Below are positions 34,946 through 45,087 of a stretch of 49,167 bases of DNA, in pieces; position 1 is the first letter of the stretch; each line of letters starts with the position of its first letter. This stretch comes from Alphaproteobacteria bacterium (GTDB taxonomy: Bacteria > Pseudomonadota > Alphaproteobacteria > Rhizobiales > Hyphomicrobiaceae): assembly GCA_018830445.1 (NCBI GenBank), contig JAHJSN010000008.1, positions 1 to 49,167 on the forward strand, written 5' to 3'. The notes under the pieces are model-generated. The model ran no database searches, was not told the DNA's origin, and worked only from the letters and a program-made list of their open reading frames with translations. The position numbers and the translations under genes were made by a program.

Positions 34946-35105
34946 GGGCTGCCTCGTTTCATTTGCGAATGGGCGTCGCTCAGTTCAGCGCTCGCACACC
35001 ATTCTTAGGAATCGAAAAACCCGGAAAACCCCCGGGGCCGGAGCGTCCTCATTACGAACGCTGATAACGCCGAAGGGCGACGATCGCCGCCCCCGGCCAT
35101 CGCAC

Positions 35106-35501
35106 TCAAACGCGGCGGCGCTTGCGCGGGCGGCAACCGTTGTGCGGAATTGGCGTCACGTCGCGGATCGACGTGATCTGGAGGCCCAGCGACTGCAGCG
35201 CGCGAAGTGCCGATTCACGGCCCGAACCCGGCCCGGTGACTTCAACTTCAAGCACCTTCATGCCGTGGTCCTGGGCCTTGCGGCCAGCATCTTCGGCTGC
35301 CATCTGCGCTGCGAACGGGGTCGACTTCCGCGAGCCCTTGAAGCCCATGGTGCCTGCCGACGACCACGAAATCGTATTGCCCTGGGCATCCGTGATCGTG
35401 ATCATCGTATTGTTGAAGCTGGCATTGACGTGCGCCACCCCCGACGAGATGTTCTTTTTCTCGCGGCGGCGAACCTTGCCACGCTGCTGTTCCTTGGCCA
35501 T
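35106..35501 (-). CDS. rpsK: 30S ribosomal protein S11
   Basis: S11 (131 residues) sits on the platform of the small subunit, near the Shine-Dalgarno interaction. Core segments [43 protein letters not shown] and [20 protein letters not shown] are present, and the basic C-terminus ([11 protein letters not shown]) is typical. The start is placed at the ATG at 35501, because the family begins MAKEQ; the frame continues upstream for 14 codons without homology. It stands between rpsM and rpoA. Confidence 0.98.
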   Translation of the reverse strand: MAKEQQRGKVRRREKKNISSGVAHVNASFNNTMITITDAQGNTISWSSAGTMGFKGSRKSTPFAAQMAAEDAGRKAQDHGMKVLEVEVTGPGSGRESALRALQSLGLQITSIRDVTPIPHNGCRPRKRRRV

Positions 35502-35604
35502 TTGAACGTCACTCTCTTGTCTGCGCTGAAGCCGGCTGCACAAAAACTGCTGCCGGCGAACGACCCGTCATCCGGGTAATAGGGACCCCCTGGAAGGCGG
35601 TCAG

Positions 35605-35973
<369 letters not shown>

Positions 35974-36270
35974 GTGCGGTTCTCCTGATGCCTGGTCAAA
36001 CAGCGAAAGCACAGCACGGCGCACGAACTTGGTGCGCCGGCCGCGCTGATTGGGTTGTCGTTACAAAAGCAGGTCACGCCCGCAGCGCCTTGGCTTGCGA
36101 ACCACTCCCCGCCTCTTGGATCCGAAAATCCGATTGTTCTATACGCAGCTTCAGCGACCGTCAATCGCCGAAGTTCACCTGAATGCAAGCAATTTCGTCC
36201 GCCTGCATTCCCGATTTCTCCTTTTTCCGGGGAAAGCCGCAACTTCGCAGCACCCCGTCACCCGCACCGG
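35974..36270. other. adk-rpsM spacer
   Basis: A gap of 297 bp separates adk from rpsM. Apart from the candidate promoter at 36138-36164 I see no gene. Reading frames on both strands in the gap are not protein-like. No classical terminator for adk was found. Confidence 0.45.
36138..36164 (-). promoter_or_regulatory. Candidate sigma-70-like promoter before rpsM
   Basis: On the minus strand TTGACG (36159-36164) and TATAGA (36138-36143) are separated by 15 bases. Spacing is shorter than the usual 16-18, so the call is tentative. It lies in the 297-bp gap between adk and rpsM, the only long gap ahead of rpsM, which is where a separate alpha-operon promoter would be expected. Confidence 0.4.
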
Positions 36271-36915
36271 TCAGACCAGCAGCTTCTCGATCTGCTCTGC
36301 CACCTCGTCGATATCGGCCATGCCATCCACCGATGAGTACCGGTCCTTGGCGAAATAGTAACCGATTAACGGTGCCGTCGACCGGTAATAGGCCAGCAGC
36401 CTGGCCCGTACGGTCTCTTCGTTGTCGTCTGCCCGACGCATAAAGCCCTTATTGCCGCACTCATCGCAAACCCCGGGCGTCTTCGGTTTTTTGTGCCGGT
36501 CGTGATACCCCATGCCGCACGACGCACAGGAATATCGCCCGGTGATACGCTCCACCATTGCCTCGTCGTCGACCTTCAACTCGATCACGACATCAAGGGT
36601 CTTGCCCTTTTCGTCCAGCAGTTTTTCCAGCGCCGCCGCCTGCGGAAGGGTGCGAGGAAACCCGTCGAGAATGAAGCCGTTGGCGCAATCTGGTTCCTCG
36701 ATCCGTTCCGCGACGATCCCGACCACGACTTCGTCGGGCACCAGCTTCCCCGCTTCGATGAGTTCCTTCGCCTTACGGCCCGTCTCTGTTCCTGCCTTCA
36801 CTGCCTGACGCAACATCTCACCGGTTGAGAGTTGAACAATACGGTGCTTTTTGGAGATGATGTCGGCTTGCGTGCCTTTCCCCGCACCCGGCGGACCCAG
36901 CAGGATCAAGTTCAT
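36271..36915 (-). CDS. adk: Adenylate kinase (zinc-lid type)
   Basis: The 214-residue enzyme makes two ADP from ATP and AMP. The P-loop is GPPGAGKGT (7-15), the AMP-binding LSTGEMLR and the FILDGFPRT segment follow. Four cysteines, Cys130, Cys133, Cys150 and Cys153 (CASC and CDEC), place it in the zinc-containing-lid form, which is common in Gram-positives and some alphaproteobacteria. Its ATG overlaps the stop codon of secY (ATGA), so translation is likely coupled. It is the last gene before the 297-bp gap to rpsM. Confidence 0.97.
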   Translation of the reverse strand: MNLILLGPPGAGKGTQADIISKKHRIVQLSTGEMLRQAVKAGTETGRKAKELIEAGKLVPDEVVVGIVAERIEEPDCANGFILDGFPRTLPQAAALEKLLDEKGKTLDVVIELKVDDEAMVERITGRYSCASCGMGYHDRHKKPKTPGVCDECGNKGFMRRADDNEETVRARLLAYYRSTAPLIGYYFAKDRYSSVDGMADIDEVAEQIEKLLV

Positions 36916-38306
36916 CTACGTCTTCCTCTTCTCGACGACGTCGGCGAGGCTCCCTTGAGCTGCGCCTTCTTGATCAGTCCTTCGTACTGGTGCGCCAGCA
37001 GGTGACTCTGGATCTGAGCGACAGTATCCATGGTCACGCTGACTGCGATCAGCAGCGAGGTTCCGCCAAGCACCGCAGCAAACGTAGACGGGATGGGTGA
37101 ATTCGCAATCATCAATTCCGGTAATAGGCAGACCGCGGCCAGATAGATTGCTCCGACGACCGTAACGCGGGTCAGCACGTAGTCGATATATTCGGCCGTT
37201 TTGGCACCGGGACGGATGCCCGGAATGTATCCACCATACTTGCGCAGGTTGTCGGCTGTCTCCTGCGGGTTGAACACCACCGCCGTATAGAAGAACGCGA
37301 AGAAGATGATCAGCGCCGCGTAGATCGCCATGTGCAGCGGCTGCCCGTAACCCAGCAATGCCGTGATGTAGGTGAGCCAGTCAGGTCCACCCGACCCGGT
37401 CTGGCCGGCCGAGAATTGCGCCGCCGTGGTCGGCAGCAACAGCAGCGAGGAAGCGAAGATCGGCGGAATCACGCCTGCCGAATTCAGCTTCAGCGGCAGG
37501 TGCGAGGCATTCCCCTGCATCATCTGATTGCCGACCTGGCGCTTCGGATACTGGATCAGAAGACGCCGCTGCGCGCGTTCCATGAACACGATGCACAACA
37601 CCACGACCGCCATCAGCAGCAGCACGCCGAACACCAGGATGATCGAGATCGAACCCTGCCGCGAAAGCTCGAACAGACCGGCAAGCGCCGAGGGCATGCC
37701 CGCCACGATGCCGGCGAAGATGATCAGCGAAATGCCGTTGCCGATGCCGCGCTGCGTGATCTGCTCGCCAAGCCACATCAGGAACACCGTGCCGCCGACC
37801 AGCGTAATCACCGTCGAAACCCGGAAGAACCAGCCCGGATCGCTGACCACGCTCAGCGAGCCGGCCTGCATGCTTTCAAGTCCGACGGAAATACCATAGG
37901 CCTGCACCGTTGCCAGCAGCACCGTCAGATACCGGGTGTACTGGTTGATCGTTTTACGGCCCTGCTCGCCTTCCTTCTTCAGCTGCTCGAGCTGTTTGTT
38001 AACGCTCGACATCAGCTGCATGATGATAGAGGCGGAAATATACGGCATGATGTTGAGCGCGAAGATCGCCATGCGCTCAACTGCGCCGCCGGCGAACGTA
38101 TTGAACAGGCCCAGAATGCCGGTCGATGCCCGGTTGAAGGTTTCCGCGAAAGCTTCAGGATTGACGCCCGGGATCGGAATGAAAGTGCCGAGCCTGTAAA
38201 TGATCAACGCACCCAGCGTGAACCAGATGCGCCGTTGCAGATCCTGAGCCTTGCCAAAGGCGGAAAAGTTGATGTTCTGGGCGAGCTGCTCGGCAGCGGA
38301 TACCAT
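36912..38306 (-). CDS. secY: Protein translocase subunit SecY
   Basis: SecY (464 residues) forms the membrane channel for Sec-dependent export and membrane insertion. It has ten hydrophobic segments, the first near residue 30 (IWFTLGALIIYRLGTFIPIPGV). The family signatures IMQLMSSVNKQLEQLKKEGEQGR and FINPQETADNLRKYGGYIPGIRPG-like parts are present (here VFNPQETADNLRKYGG). A basic C-terminus (SSRRGRRR) ends the protein. GGGAG lies about ten bases upstream of the ATG. It is unusually separated from rplO by a 203-bp spacer containing strong secondary structure, listed separately. Confidence 0.98.
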   Translation of the reverse strand: MVSAAEQLAQNINFSAFGKAQDLQRRIWFTLGALIIYRLGTFIPIPGVNPEAFAETFNRASTGILGLFNTFAGGAVERMAIFALNIMPYISASIIMQLMSSVNKQLEQLKKEGEQGRKTINQYTRYLTVLLATVQAYGISVGLESMQAGSLSVVSDPGWFFRVSTVITLVGGTVFLMWLGEQITQRGIGNGISLIIFAGIVAGMPSALAGLFELSRQGSISIILVFGVLLLMAVVVLCIVFMERAQRRLLIQYPKRQVGNQMMQGNASHLPLKLNSAGVIPPIFASSLLLLPTTAAQFSAGQTGSGGPDWLTYITALLGYGQPLHMAIYAALIIFFAFFYTAVVFNPQETADNLRKYGGYIPGIRPGAKTAEYIDYVLTRVTVVGAIYLAAVCLLPELMIANSPIPSTFAAVLGGTSLLIAVSVTMDTVAQIQSHLLAHQYEGLIKKAQLKGASPTSSRRGRRR

Positions 38307-38428
38307 GGCGTGTGTGTCTCCCGACCTTTGTCCAGCGGCGGCGGCGGCGCGGTCTTCGCCTTCAATTGCCCTGCGCTGACCGTGTCCCGTCGCCCGGAAT
38401 GCCCGAAATCCGCATTTTCAGGCGACAC

Positions 38429-38442
38429 TGGCCATATGGCCA
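38429..38442. repeat. 14-bp perfect palindrome in the rplO-secY spacer
   Basis: tggccatatggcca is its own reverse complement and sits 120 bp upstream of the secY start. It could be a protein-binding site or the tip of an RNA hairpin. There is no family of similar sites elsewhere in the window that I noticed. Confidence 0.7.
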
Positions 38443-38450
38443 TCGCTCCG

Positions 38451-38488
38451 CGCTTCGGCAACTCCGCAATTGATGCGGCGCCGAAGCG
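38451..38488 (-). other. Nested hairpin in the rplO-secY spacer
   Basis: cgcttcggc (38451-38459) pairs with gccgaagcg (38480-38488), and inside it ccgc (38464-38467) pairs with gcgg (38475-38478). The outer stem is nine base pairs. No T-tract follows on the minus strand, so it is not a standard terminator. A processing site, a decoy, or a 3'-end stabiliser of the upstream part of the transcript are all possible. Confidence 0.7.
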
Positions 38489-38509
38489 AATTGTGAGCCG
38501 TACCCAGGA

Positions 38510-39040
38510 TTAGGCTTTCACCTTGGCTGCCTTCTTGGCCGCCGTCTTGGCGCGCTTTCTTTCGTCGTCGGCCAGCACTTTCTTTTCGATGAGCGTAACC
38601 GAACCACCGGCCTTTTCAATGGCAGCCTTCGCCGATGCGGTCGCGTGATCGACTGTCAGCTTCAAGCCGGACTTCAACTCGCCGACGCCAAGAATGCGCA
38701 CCCCGTCGAGCGGACGGCGCAACACACCGGCGGCGACCAGCGCGTCGACATCGATTTCACTGCCTGTGTCGAGCACGCCGGCCTCAACGGCCTCCTGCAG
38801 ACGCTGCAGGCTGACCTCGTTGAACGACTTGCGCCGCCATTTCGAGAAGCCACGCTTCGGCAACCGCCGGAACAGCGGCATCTGGCCGCCTTCGAAACCG
38901 CCGATGGCGACCCCGTTGCGTGCCTTCTGACCCTTGTGGCCGCGACCGGCGGTCTTGCCCAGACCTGAACCGATACCGCGGCCGACGCGCACGCGCTTTT
39001 TCGAAGCGCCGGCATTGTCTTTGATCTCATTGAGCCGCAT
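38510..39040 (-). CDS. rplO: 50S ribosomal protein L15
   Basis: L15 (176 residues) is a late-assembling protein of the large subunit. The glycine- and basic-rich N-terminus ([27 protein letters not shown]) and [27 protein letters not shown] are diagnostic. The C-terminal tail ([18 protein letters not shown]) is a basic extension beyond the usual 145-160 residues. It is separated from rpmD by 110 bp and from secY by 203 bp. Confidence 0.97.
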   Translation of the reverse strand: MRLNEIKDNAGASKKRVRVGRGIGSGLGKTAGRGHKGQKARNGVAIGGFEGGQMPLFRRLPKRGFSKWRRKSFNEVSLQRLQEAVEAGVLDTGSEIDVDALVAAGVLRRPLDGVRILGVGELKSGLKLTVDHATASAKAAIEKAGGSVTLIEKKVLADDERKRAKTAAKKAAKVKA

Positions 39041-39150
39041 GCGACTTCGAGCTCCTCAATATTTGGCCGGGACCCTGGCTGCCGATTGCAGCCTTGCAAG
39101 ACGACCGCCACCCGGGCAACGTGTCTTCAACCTTCAACGAACCGGCACGA

Positions 39151-39342
39151 TCACTCGACGATGCGCACCAGATGCTGCACTTTCGCGATCATGCCGCGCA
39201 CCGAAGGCGTATCCTCCAGCGTGCGCGTACGGTTCAGCTTGTTCAGCCCCAGACCTTTCAAGGTCTTGGTCTGGATTTCCGGCCGGCGGATCGCACTGCG
39301 GATCTGCTGGACCGTGATCGTCTTCTTCGCTGTATCGGTCAT
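39151..39342 (-). CDS. rpmD: 50S ribosomal protein L30
   Basis: L30 (63 residues) is a small protein of the large subunit. The [50 protein letters not shown] region matches the family over its length, although the motif is quoted here only in parts: [15 protein letters not shown] and [11 protein letters not shown]. It lies between rpsE and rplO in the usual order. Confidence 0.95.
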   Translation of the reverse strand: MTDTAKKTITVQQIRSAIRRPEIQTKTLKGLGLNKLNRTRTLEDTPSVRGMIAKVQHLVRIVE

Positions 39343-39429
39343 TATCTCACTACCTCAGCAAATCTGGCTTCGAGAGCGCCCATATCAAAGCCGGCGCTCC
39401 TGCCGGACCATCTCGAATGTCGGCGATTG

Positions 39430-40020
39430 TCAGGCGTCCGCAGTTGCCGTTTCGGCTGCCGATGACGCATCGCGGCGTCGCGCGACGATATCGGAAACCT
39501 TGAGGCCGCGGCGGGCTGCGATGGTGCGGGGGTTTTCCTGCTCCTTCAGCGCCTCGATCGTTGCCCGAACGACGTTGTAGGGATTGGTCGAACCAAGCGA
39601 CTTGGCGACGACATCATGCACGCCCAGCATCTCGAACACGGCGCGCATCGCGCCGCCGGCGATGATGCCGGTGCCCGGAGGTGCCGAACGAAGCACGACG
39701 CGGCCCGAGCCGTGACGCCCGACGCTGTCATGGTGCAGCGTACGGCCATCGCGCAGCGGCACGCGCACCAGATCGCGCTTGGCCGCCTCGGTCGCCTTGC
39801 GGATCGCTTCAGGAACTTCGCGGGCTTTGCCATGACCGAAGCCAACCCGGCCTTTCAGGTCGCCGACCACCACGAGAGCAGCGAAACCGAAGCGCTTGCC
39901 GCCCTTCACCACCTTCGCGACGCGGTTGATGTGAACCAGCTTGTCGGAGAACTCGCTGTCACGCTCTTCGCGATCGCGATCACGGCCCCGGCGGCCACCA
40001 CCTTCTGGAGAACGTGCCAC
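39430..40020 (-). CDS. rpsE: 30S ribosomal protein S5
   Basis: S5 (196 residues) takes part in translational accuracy and mRNA unwinding. The first 25 residues are charged ([19 protein letters not shown]) and form a non-conserved leader, followed by the S5 double-stranded RNA-binding domain ([27 protein letters not shown]) and the C-terminal domain with [26 protein letters not shown]. It precedes rpmD with an 87-bp gap. Confidence 0.97.
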   Translation of the reverse strand: MARSPEGGGRRGRDRDREERDSEFSDKLVHINRVAKVVKGGKRFGFAALVVVGDLKGRVGFGHGKAREVPEAIRKATEAAKRDLVRVPLRDGRTLHHDSVGRHGSGRVVLRSAPPGTGIIAGGAMRAVFEMLGVHDVVAKSLGSTNPYNVVRATIEALKEQENPRTIAARRGLKVSDIVARRRDASSAAETATADA

Positions 40021-40038
40021 TGTCCGTATCCTTCTATT

Positions 40039-40401
40039 CTAGAATTCCAGGCCGCCCTCGCGGGCGGCATCGGCGAGCGCTTTCACGCGCCCATGAAACA
40101 GGAAGCCACCACGGTCGAACACGACCGCCTTGACGCCAGCGGCTTTAGCACGTTCGGCAAGCAGCTTGCCGACGGCGCTTGCCGCATCCTTGTCGGCACC
40201 CGTCTTCAGGCTGCCGCGCAGGTCCTTATCGAGCGTCGACGCCGAGGCAAGCGTCTTGCCTGCCGTATCGTCGATGACCTGGGCATAGATATTCTTCGAA
40301 GAACGATGCACCGAAAGGCGCGGGCGCCCATCGGACTTCTTCCTCAAAGCGCGGCGAACGCGGTTGCGCCGCTTGATGAAATTCTGCGAAAGCGAAGCCA
40401 T
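40039..40401 (-). CDS. rplR: 50S ribosomal protein L18
   Basis: L18 (120 residues) helps carry 5S rRNA into the large subunit. [38 protein letters not shown] and [26 protein letters not shown] are clear family features, quoted in short parts as [16 protein letters not shown] and [15 protein letters not shown]. The ATG at 40401 starts at [14 protein letters not shown]; a longer frame to 40761 is the shadow of rplF. It is 11 bp from rplF. Confidence 0.97.
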   Translation of the reverse strand: MASLSQNFIKRRNRVRRALRKKSDGRPRLSVHRSSKNIYAQVIDDTAGKTLASASTLDKDLRGSLKTGADKDAASAVGKLLAERAKAAGVKAVVFDRGGFLFHGRVKALADAAREGGLEF

Positions 40402-40412
40402 CTCGTCCGTCC

Positions 40413-40952
40413 TTATTTCTTCTTGCCTTCCTTGCGGAAGATGTACTCGCCCTGATAACGCACGCCCTTGCCCTGGTAGGGTTCGGGCGGACGATAGCCG
40501 CGGATTTCCGAAGCGACCTGACCGACGAGCTGCTTGTTGATGCCGCTGACGATGACGATTTCCTGCTTGGCGCCGGAAACTGCCACCTGCACGCCCTGCG
40601 GGATCGGATGCACCACTTCGTGGCTGAAGCCGAGGCTCAACTGCAAGTCCTTGCCCTTCATGGCCGCGCGATAACCGACACCCTGAATCTCCAAGGTCCT
40701 CGTGAAGCCGCTGGTGACGCCTTCGACCAGGTTGGAAACCTGCGTCCGCGACATCCCCCACATGGAACGCGCTTCTTTCGAATCGTCGAGCGGCTTGACG
40801 ACGATGCCGTCATCCGTCATTTCGACCGAGCAGACCTCGGGAACGGTGAACTCCAGTTCGCCCTTCGATCCCTTGACCTTGACCGTCTGCCCGTCGATCG
40901 TCGCAGTTACACCCGAAGGCACCGCGACTGGTTTTTTTCCGATACGTGACAT
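40413..40952 (-). CDS. rplF: 50S ribosomal protein L6
   Basis: L6 (179 residues) lies near the GTPase-associated region of the large subunit. It shows [47 protein letters not shown] and the signature [23 protein letters not shown] (seen as [13 protein letters not shown]). Length is the usual. It follows rpsH by 36 bp. Confidence 0.98.
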   Translation of the reverse strand: MSRIGKKPVAVPSGVTATIDGQTVKVKGSKGELEFTVPEVCSVEMTDDGIVVKPLDDSKEARSMWGMSRTQVSNLVEGVTSGFTRTLEIQGVGYRAAMKGKDLQLSLGFSHEVVHPIPQGVQVAVSGAKQEIVIVSGINKQLVGQVASEIRGYRPPEPYQGKGVRYQGEYIFRKEGKKK

Positions 40953-40988
40953 GACCTGTTAACCCGGCCTCGCAGCCGGTCCCACAAA

Positions 40989-41387
40989 TTAGAATACGTT
41001 GCAGAGGATCTCGCCGCCGACGTTCTCTTCACGAGCCCGCGCATCCGACATGACCCCGCGCGGCGTCGACAGGATCGACACGCCCAGGCCGTTGGCGACC
41101 GTCGGCAGATCCTTGACCGGAGAGTAGACTCGGCGACCGGGCTTGGAGACGCGCTTGATCTCCTTGATTGCCGGCTGACCGTTGAAATACTTGAGCTCGA
41201 TCTCGTACTCGGGGTGTTCACCCTTCTGCTCGATCAGCGCAAAACCGCGGATGAAACCTTCCGACTGCAGTACTTCAAGTACGCGTCCACGCAACTTCGA
41301 AGCCGGCGTCGAAACCTTCGGGCGGCGGCGCATCTGAGCATTGCGGATACGGGTGAGCATATCGCCGAGAGCATCATTCATTGGCAT
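40989..41387 (-). CDS. rpsH: 30S ribosomal protein S8
   Basis: S8 (132 residues) binds the central domain of 16S rRNA and in many bacteria represses the spc operon. [41 protein letters not shown] and the C-terminal [43 protein letters not shown] region (in short: [12 protein letters not shown]) are present. The start at MPMNDALGD may be one of two nearby ATGs. It is 15 bp from rpsN. Confidence 0.97.
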   Translation of the reverse strand: MPMNDALGDMLTRIRNAQMRRRPKVSTPASKLRGRVLEVLQSEGFIRGFALIEQKGEHPEYEIELKYFNGQPAIKEIKRVSKPGRRVYSPVKDLPTVANGLGVSILSTPRGVMSDARAREENVGGEILCNVF

Positions 41388-41402
41388 CAGCGTTGTCCTT
41401 CC

Positions 41403-41708
41403 TCACCAGCTTGACTTGACGAGGCCGGGGATACGACCCTGGCTCGCCAGTTCACGAAGCATATTCCGGCACATCCTGAGTTTCCGGTAGTAGCCGCGCG
41501 GTCGCCCGGTGATCTCGCAACGGTTGCGGATACGCACCTTGGCCGAATTGCGCGGCAGTTCAGCGAGCTTCAGGCTCGCCGCGAACCGCTCTTCGGTCGG
41601 CTTCGACAGGTCGCGCGCGACGGCTTTCAGCGCCTTGCGTTTCTCTGCGTACTGCTCGACGAGTTTGCGCCGCTTCTGATTATTCTGCTTCTTGCCGGTC
41701 TTCGCCAT
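41403..41708 (-). CDS. rpsN: 30S ribosomal protein S14 (zinc-free form)
   Basis: S14 (101 residues) is in the head of the small subunit. It is the long C-minus form: the first half is highly basic ([19 protein letters not shown]), and the tail reads [36 protein letters not shown] with the CXXC zinc pair absent, since single cysteines are far apart. It follows rplE after a 133-bp gap. Confidence 0.97.
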   Translation of the reverse strand: MAKTGKKQNNQKRRKLVEQYAEKRKALKAVARDLSKPTEERFAASLKLAELPRNSAKVRIRNRCEITGRPRGYYRKLRMCRNMLRELASQGRIPGLVKSSW

Positions 41709-41841
41709 CTCTTGTCTTTCTCCAAAGGCCTTTCGGATTTCCCGAGGTCCTTTAGATCCCGCGCTGACTATAGTGCCGCGCGGTCTCTAAGTTTCAGTTG
41801 TCGTCTGCGCCCATCCAACCCACTTTTCGCACGTCCCTTGA

Positions 41842-42489
41842 TCAGGGCTTGCGGAACGGGAAGTTCATGGCGCTCAACAGTTCACGTGCTTCATCATCCT
41901 TGGCCGCAGTGGTGCAGACCACGACATCCATGCCCCAGACTTCGTCGACCTTGTCGTAGTCGATTTCCGGGAACACGATGTGTTCTTTGATACCGAGTGC
42001 ATAGTTGCCGCGGCCATCGAAGCTCTTCGGGTTGAGGCCGCGGAAGTCCTTGATCCGCGGCATCGCGATCGTCACGAGGCGGTCGAGGAATTCGTACATG
42101 CGGTCGCCGCGCAGCGTCACCTTGGTGCCGAGCGCCATGCCCTCGCGCACCTTGAAGCCGGCAATCGACTTGCGCGCCCGCGTGATTACCGGACGCTGCC
42201 CGGAAATCATGGCAAGGTCACCGGCCGCGCTCTCGACCTTCTTCTTGTCGGCAACCGCTTCGCCGACGCCCATGTTGAGGACGATCTTGTCGATCCTCGG
42301 GATCTGCATCGGGTTGCCGTAGGCGAACTGCTCCTTGAGCTTCGCCCGGACCACATCCTCGTAGTAGGCCTTGAGGCGCGGCTTGTAGTCGGCCGGACGC
42401 GGAGCCGGTGGCGCCATATCGCCGGCCGCAACCGCCTTGCTCTTCTTCTTTTTCTTGGCCCCGTCCTGGGCCTGCTGTTTGTCGGCCAT
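41842..42489 (-). CDS. rplE: 50S ribosomal protein L5 with N-terminal extension
   Basis: L5 (215 residues) binds 5S rRNA and contacts the small-subunit head through S13. The core from about residue 35 ([44 protein letters not shown], seen as [19 protein letters not shown]), with [19 protein letters not shown] and [21 protein letters not shown], is typical. The first 34 residues ([20 protein letters not shown] then PPAPRPAD) are lysine- and proline-rich and exceed the usual 179-185-residue protein. The rplX stop lies three bases upstream, which supports the ATG at 42489, but an internal start near residue 25 would give normal length. Confidence 0.96.
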   Translation of the reverse strand: MADKQQAQDGAKKKKKSKAVAAGDMAPPAPRPADYKPRLKAYYEDVVRAKLKEQFAYGNPMQIPRIDKIVLNMGVGEAVADKKKVESAAGDLAMISGQRPVITRARKSIAGFKVREGMALGTKVTLRGDRMYEFLDRLVTIAMPRIKDFRGLNPKSFDGRGNYALGIKEHIVFPEIDYDKVDEVWGMDVVVCTTAAKDDEARELLSAMNFPFRKP

Positions 42490-42492
42490 CGC

Positions 42493-42819
42493 TTATGCCT
42501 TCTCCGCAATCACTTCGCCGGAACGCTTGGCGACGCGCACCTTGGTTCCGTCTTCCAGGACCTTGATCCCGACCCGCGTCGGCTTGCCGTCGCGAGGATC
42601 CTCGATCGCCAGGTTCGACAGGTGGATCGGCGCCTCTTTCGAGATGATGCCGCCCTCTTCCTGCGCCGTCTGGCGCTGATGCCGGCGGACCATGTTGACG
42701 CCGCGCACGAGCGCACGCGATTCCTTGGGACGCACCTCAATGACTTCGCCGTGCTTGCCCTTGTCGCGTCCGGTCAAAACGATGACCCGGTCGCCCTTCT
42801 TGATCTTGGCCAAAGCCAT
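42493..42819 (-). CDS. rplX: 50S ribosomal protein L24
   Basis: L24 (108 residues) is one of the first proteins to bind 23S rRNA. It starts [25 protein letters not shown], the KOW motif, with [14 protein letters not shown] following. Its ATG (42819) overlaps the stop of rplN by one base and is preceded by GGAGG, seven bases away. A GTG one codon upstream is less likely. It is three bases upstream of rplE. Confidence 0.96.
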   Translation of the reverse strand: MALAKIKKGDRVIVLTGRDKGKHGEVIEVRPKESRALVRGVNMVRRHQRQTAQEEGGIISKEAPIHLSNLAIEDPRDGKPTRVGIKVLEDGTKVRVAKRSGEVIAEKA

Positions 42820-43187
42820 CACAGCACCTCCGGCGCAAGGGAAATGATCTTCATGTGCTTCTTCGCTCTGAGTTCGCGCGTCACCGGCCCGAAGATGCGC
42901 GTGCCGATCGGCTCACCCTGGGCGTTGACGAGCACGGCTGCATTCCGGTCGAAACGGATCAGCGAACCGTCCGGACGCCGCACGCCCTTGGCGGTGCGAA
43001 CCACGACAGCCTTCATCACCTGGCCCTTTTTCACGCGGCCGCGCGGAATCGCTTCCTTGACCGACACGACGATGATATCGCCGACGGTCGCGTACCGGCG
43101 CTTGGAGCCGCCCAGCACCTTGATGCACTGCACGCGACGGGCGCCCGAGTTATCGGCGACGTCGAGATTCGTCTCCATCTGGATCAT
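42819..43187 (-). CDS. rplN: 50S ribosomal protein L14
   Basis: L14 (122 residues) lies at the subunit interface. The signatures [28 protein letters not shown] (short: [13 protein letters not shown]), [23 protein letters not shown] and [16 protein letters not shown] are present. Translation starts at the ATG at 43187; the frame is open 15 codons further upstream, but that part is not conserved. It lies 125 bp after rpsQ. Confidence 0.98.
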   Translation of the reverse strand: MIQMETNLDVADNSGARRVQCIKVLGGSKRRYATVGDIIVVSVKEAIPRGRVKKGQVMKAVVVRTAKGVRRPDGSLIRFDRNAAVLVNAQGEPIGTRIFGPVTRELRAKKHMKIISLAPEVL

Positions 43188-43312
43188 CGCTCTCGCTCCT
43201 TCTCCAGCCGCCCGTAAGCGGCCCGTTATCAAAATTCCATTTCGCGCTTCGCAGTTCGCCCGGCGCGTCTTGTGTCACGTCAGCCCGATCACCGGATGCT
43301 GCGCGGCTGCCC

Positions 43313-43552
43313 TCAGGCGCCGCCCTGCTCCAGAACCGTCCAACGCTTGTGCTTCGATATCGGCGCGCTTTCCACGATCTGGACGCGGTCGCCGATCTTG
43401 CAGCGGTTCGTTTCGTCGTGCGCCTTGTACTTCTTCGACCGGCGCACGGTCTTCTTGAACAGCGGGTGCGTAAAGCGGCGCTCGACTTGGACGACAACGG
43501 TCTTGTCGCTTTTGTCGGAGACCACGACACCACTTAGAATGCGCTTTGGCAT
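43313..43552 (-). CDS. rpsQ: 30S ribosomal protein S17
   Basis: S17 (79 residues) binds 16S rRNA and helps early assembly. The OB-fold core is clear: [44 protein letters not shown] and [21 protein letters not shown]. It follows rpmC with a 74-bp gap and stands 125 bp before rplN. Confidence 0.97.
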   Translation of the reverse strand: MPKRILSGVVVSDKSDKTVVVQVERRFTHPLFKKTVRRSKKYKAHDETNRCKIGDRVQIVESAPISKHKRWTVLEQGGA

Positions 43553-43626
43553 AATTCGAAATCCTCTTCAGACCGGCCCGGACGGTTCGCCTCGCCTTGG
43601 GAGGGCAGAACCCTGGCAGGCCTGGG

Positions 43627-43821
43627 TCAGCCCTGTGCTTGCTTCTGTTTGCGGACCGTCAGAACACGCGCGATAGTCCGGCGCACCTCACGCATCCGCG
43701 ATGTGTTTTCGAGCTGTCCGGAAGCTTTCTGAAAGCGCAGGTTGAACTGCTCCTTCTTGAGCTTCAAAAGCTCGTCGTCGAGCTGGTCGACGGACTTGTC
43801 TCTGATCTCGGCGACTTTCAT
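43627..43821 (-). CDS. rpmC: 50S ribosomal protein L29
   Basis: L29 (64 residues) lies at the polypeptide exit. It is a two-helix protein: [30 protein letters not shown] and [21 protein letters not shown] (quoted in part: [11 protein letters not shown] and [13 protein letters not shown]). It lies 47 bp after rplP, in the standard order. Confidence 0.97.
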   Translation of the reverse strand: MKVAEIRDKSVDQLDDELLKLKKEQFNLRFQKASGQLENTSRMREVRRTIARVLTVRKQKQAQG

Positions 43822-43868
43822 TTTGTCTTACCGTCCTCGAAATTCTTGAACCTTGCCAGCCATCGACC

Positions 43869-44279
43869 TCAGCCGATGCGGGTCACGATACGTGTCTTGA
43901 TCGGCAGCTTCTGTGCACCAAGTTCCAGCGCCTCGCGCGCCACCACATCGGTTACCCCGTCGAGTTCGAACATGATGCGGCCTGGATGCACGCGGGCAAC
44001 CCAGCGGTCGACCGAACCCTTGCCCGAGCCCATGCGCACTTCGGCAGGCTTCGATGTCACCGGCAGGTCCGGGAAGATCCGGATCCAGACGCGGCCTGCG
44101 CGCTTCATGTGACGCGTGATCGCCCGGCGAGCCGCCTCGATCTGACGCGCCGTGATGCGTTCGGGCTCGACCGCCTTGAGCCCGTGCGAGCCGAAGTTCA
44201 AGGCGGTCCCGCCCTTGGCGGTGCCCTTGATGCGCCCCTTGAACTGCTTGCGAAACTTTGTCCGTTTCGGTTGCTTCAT
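43869..44279 (-). CDS. rplP: 50S ribosomal protein L16
   Basis: L16 (136 residues) is close to the A-site and peptidyl-transferase region. [57 protein letters not shown] and [20 protein letters not shown] are the classical segments (short parts: [16 protein letters not shown] and [12 protein letters not shown]). It is 79 bp after rpsC and 47 bp before rpmC. Confidence 0.98.
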   Translation of the reverse strand: MKQPKRTKFRKQFKGRIKGTAKGGTALNFGSHGLKAVEPERITARQIEAARRAITRHMKRAGRVWIRIFPDLPVTSKPAEVRMGSGKGSVDRWVARVHPGRIMFELDGVTDVVAREALELGAQKLPIKTRIVTRIG

Positions 44280-44358
44280 GACTTCAGATCCTTAACGTCT
44301 CTGGCCCGGTGCGCCCGTAATCACCTTTTCCAAGGCGGTCGCACCCGCTTTCAAATTC

Positions 44359-45087
44359 CTACCTGTCGCGCGGCGTATCGCTCTGACCGCCACGGTCACG
44401 CCGCGGCCGCCCGCCGTCACCACCCTCGAAGGCCTTCTTTTCGGATGCCATCGGATCGTGATCGATGATCTCGCCCTTGAACACCCAGACCTTGATGCCG
44501 ATGATGCCGTAGGCCGTCTTGGCTTCCGCCCGGCCGAAATCGATGTCCGCGCGCAGTGTGTGCAGCGGCACCCGTCCTTCGCGATACCATTCCGTCCGCG
44601 CGATTTCCGCGCCGCCGAGGCGTCCTGCAACGTTGATGCGGATGCCTTGCGCACCAGCCCGCAGAGCAGTCTGCACGGACCGCTTCATCGCGCGGCGGAA
44701 CGCGATGCGGCGCTCCAGCTGCTGTGCGATGTTTTCGGCGATCAGCGTCGCGTCGATGTCCGGCTTGCGGATCTCGAGCACGTTGAGATGGACTTCGCTG
44801 TCGGTCAACCTGGCGAGTTCACCCCGCAGCTTGTCGATGTCCGACCCCTTCTTGCCGATCAGCACGCCGGGGCGTCCGGTGTGCACCGTGACGCGGCATT
44901 TCTTGTGCGGACGCTCGATGACCACCTTCGAGATGCTCGCCGGGCGCTGCATCTTCATGATGTGGTTACGGATTGCGTAGTCCTCGTGCAGCAGCTTGCC
45001 GTACTCGCCGGTACGCGCGAACCAGCGGCTGTCCCAGGTCCGGTTGATGCCGACGCGCAGGCCGACTGGATTGACTTTATGACCCAT
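44359..45087 (-). CDS. rpsC: 30S ribosomal protein S3
   Basis: S3 (242 residues) lines the mRNA entry tunnel and helps unwind mRNA. It begins [21 protein letters not shown]; the KH domain follows ([20 protein letters not shown]), then the C-terminal [27 protein letters not shown] (seen as [14 protein letters not shown]). The last 30 residues ([23 protein letters not shown]) are a non-conserved Gly/Arg/Asp tail. Its ATG overlaps the rplV stop by one base. Confidence 0.98.
   Translation of the reverse strand: MGHKVNPVGLRVGINRTWDSRWFARTGEYGKLLHEDYAIRNHIMKMQRPASISKVVIERPHKKCRVTVHTGRPGVLIGKKGSDIDKLRGELARLTDSEVHLNVLEIRKPDIDATLIAENIAQQLERRIAFRRAMKRSVQTALRAGAQGIRINVAGRLGGAEIARTEWYREGRVPLHTLRADIDFGRAEAKTAYGIIGIKVWVFKGEIIDHDPMASEKKAFEGGDGGRPRRDRGGQSDTPRDR

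Noticed and set aside
37332-38513. 393-codon plus-strand frame opposite secY
   Set aside because: It is antisense to SecY, very rich in Arg, His and Gln, with no family features.
41980-43458. 492-codon plus-strand frame across rplE, rplX, rplN and rpsQ
   Set aside because: It runs antisense across four ribosomal genes and their gaps, and has no recognisable domain.
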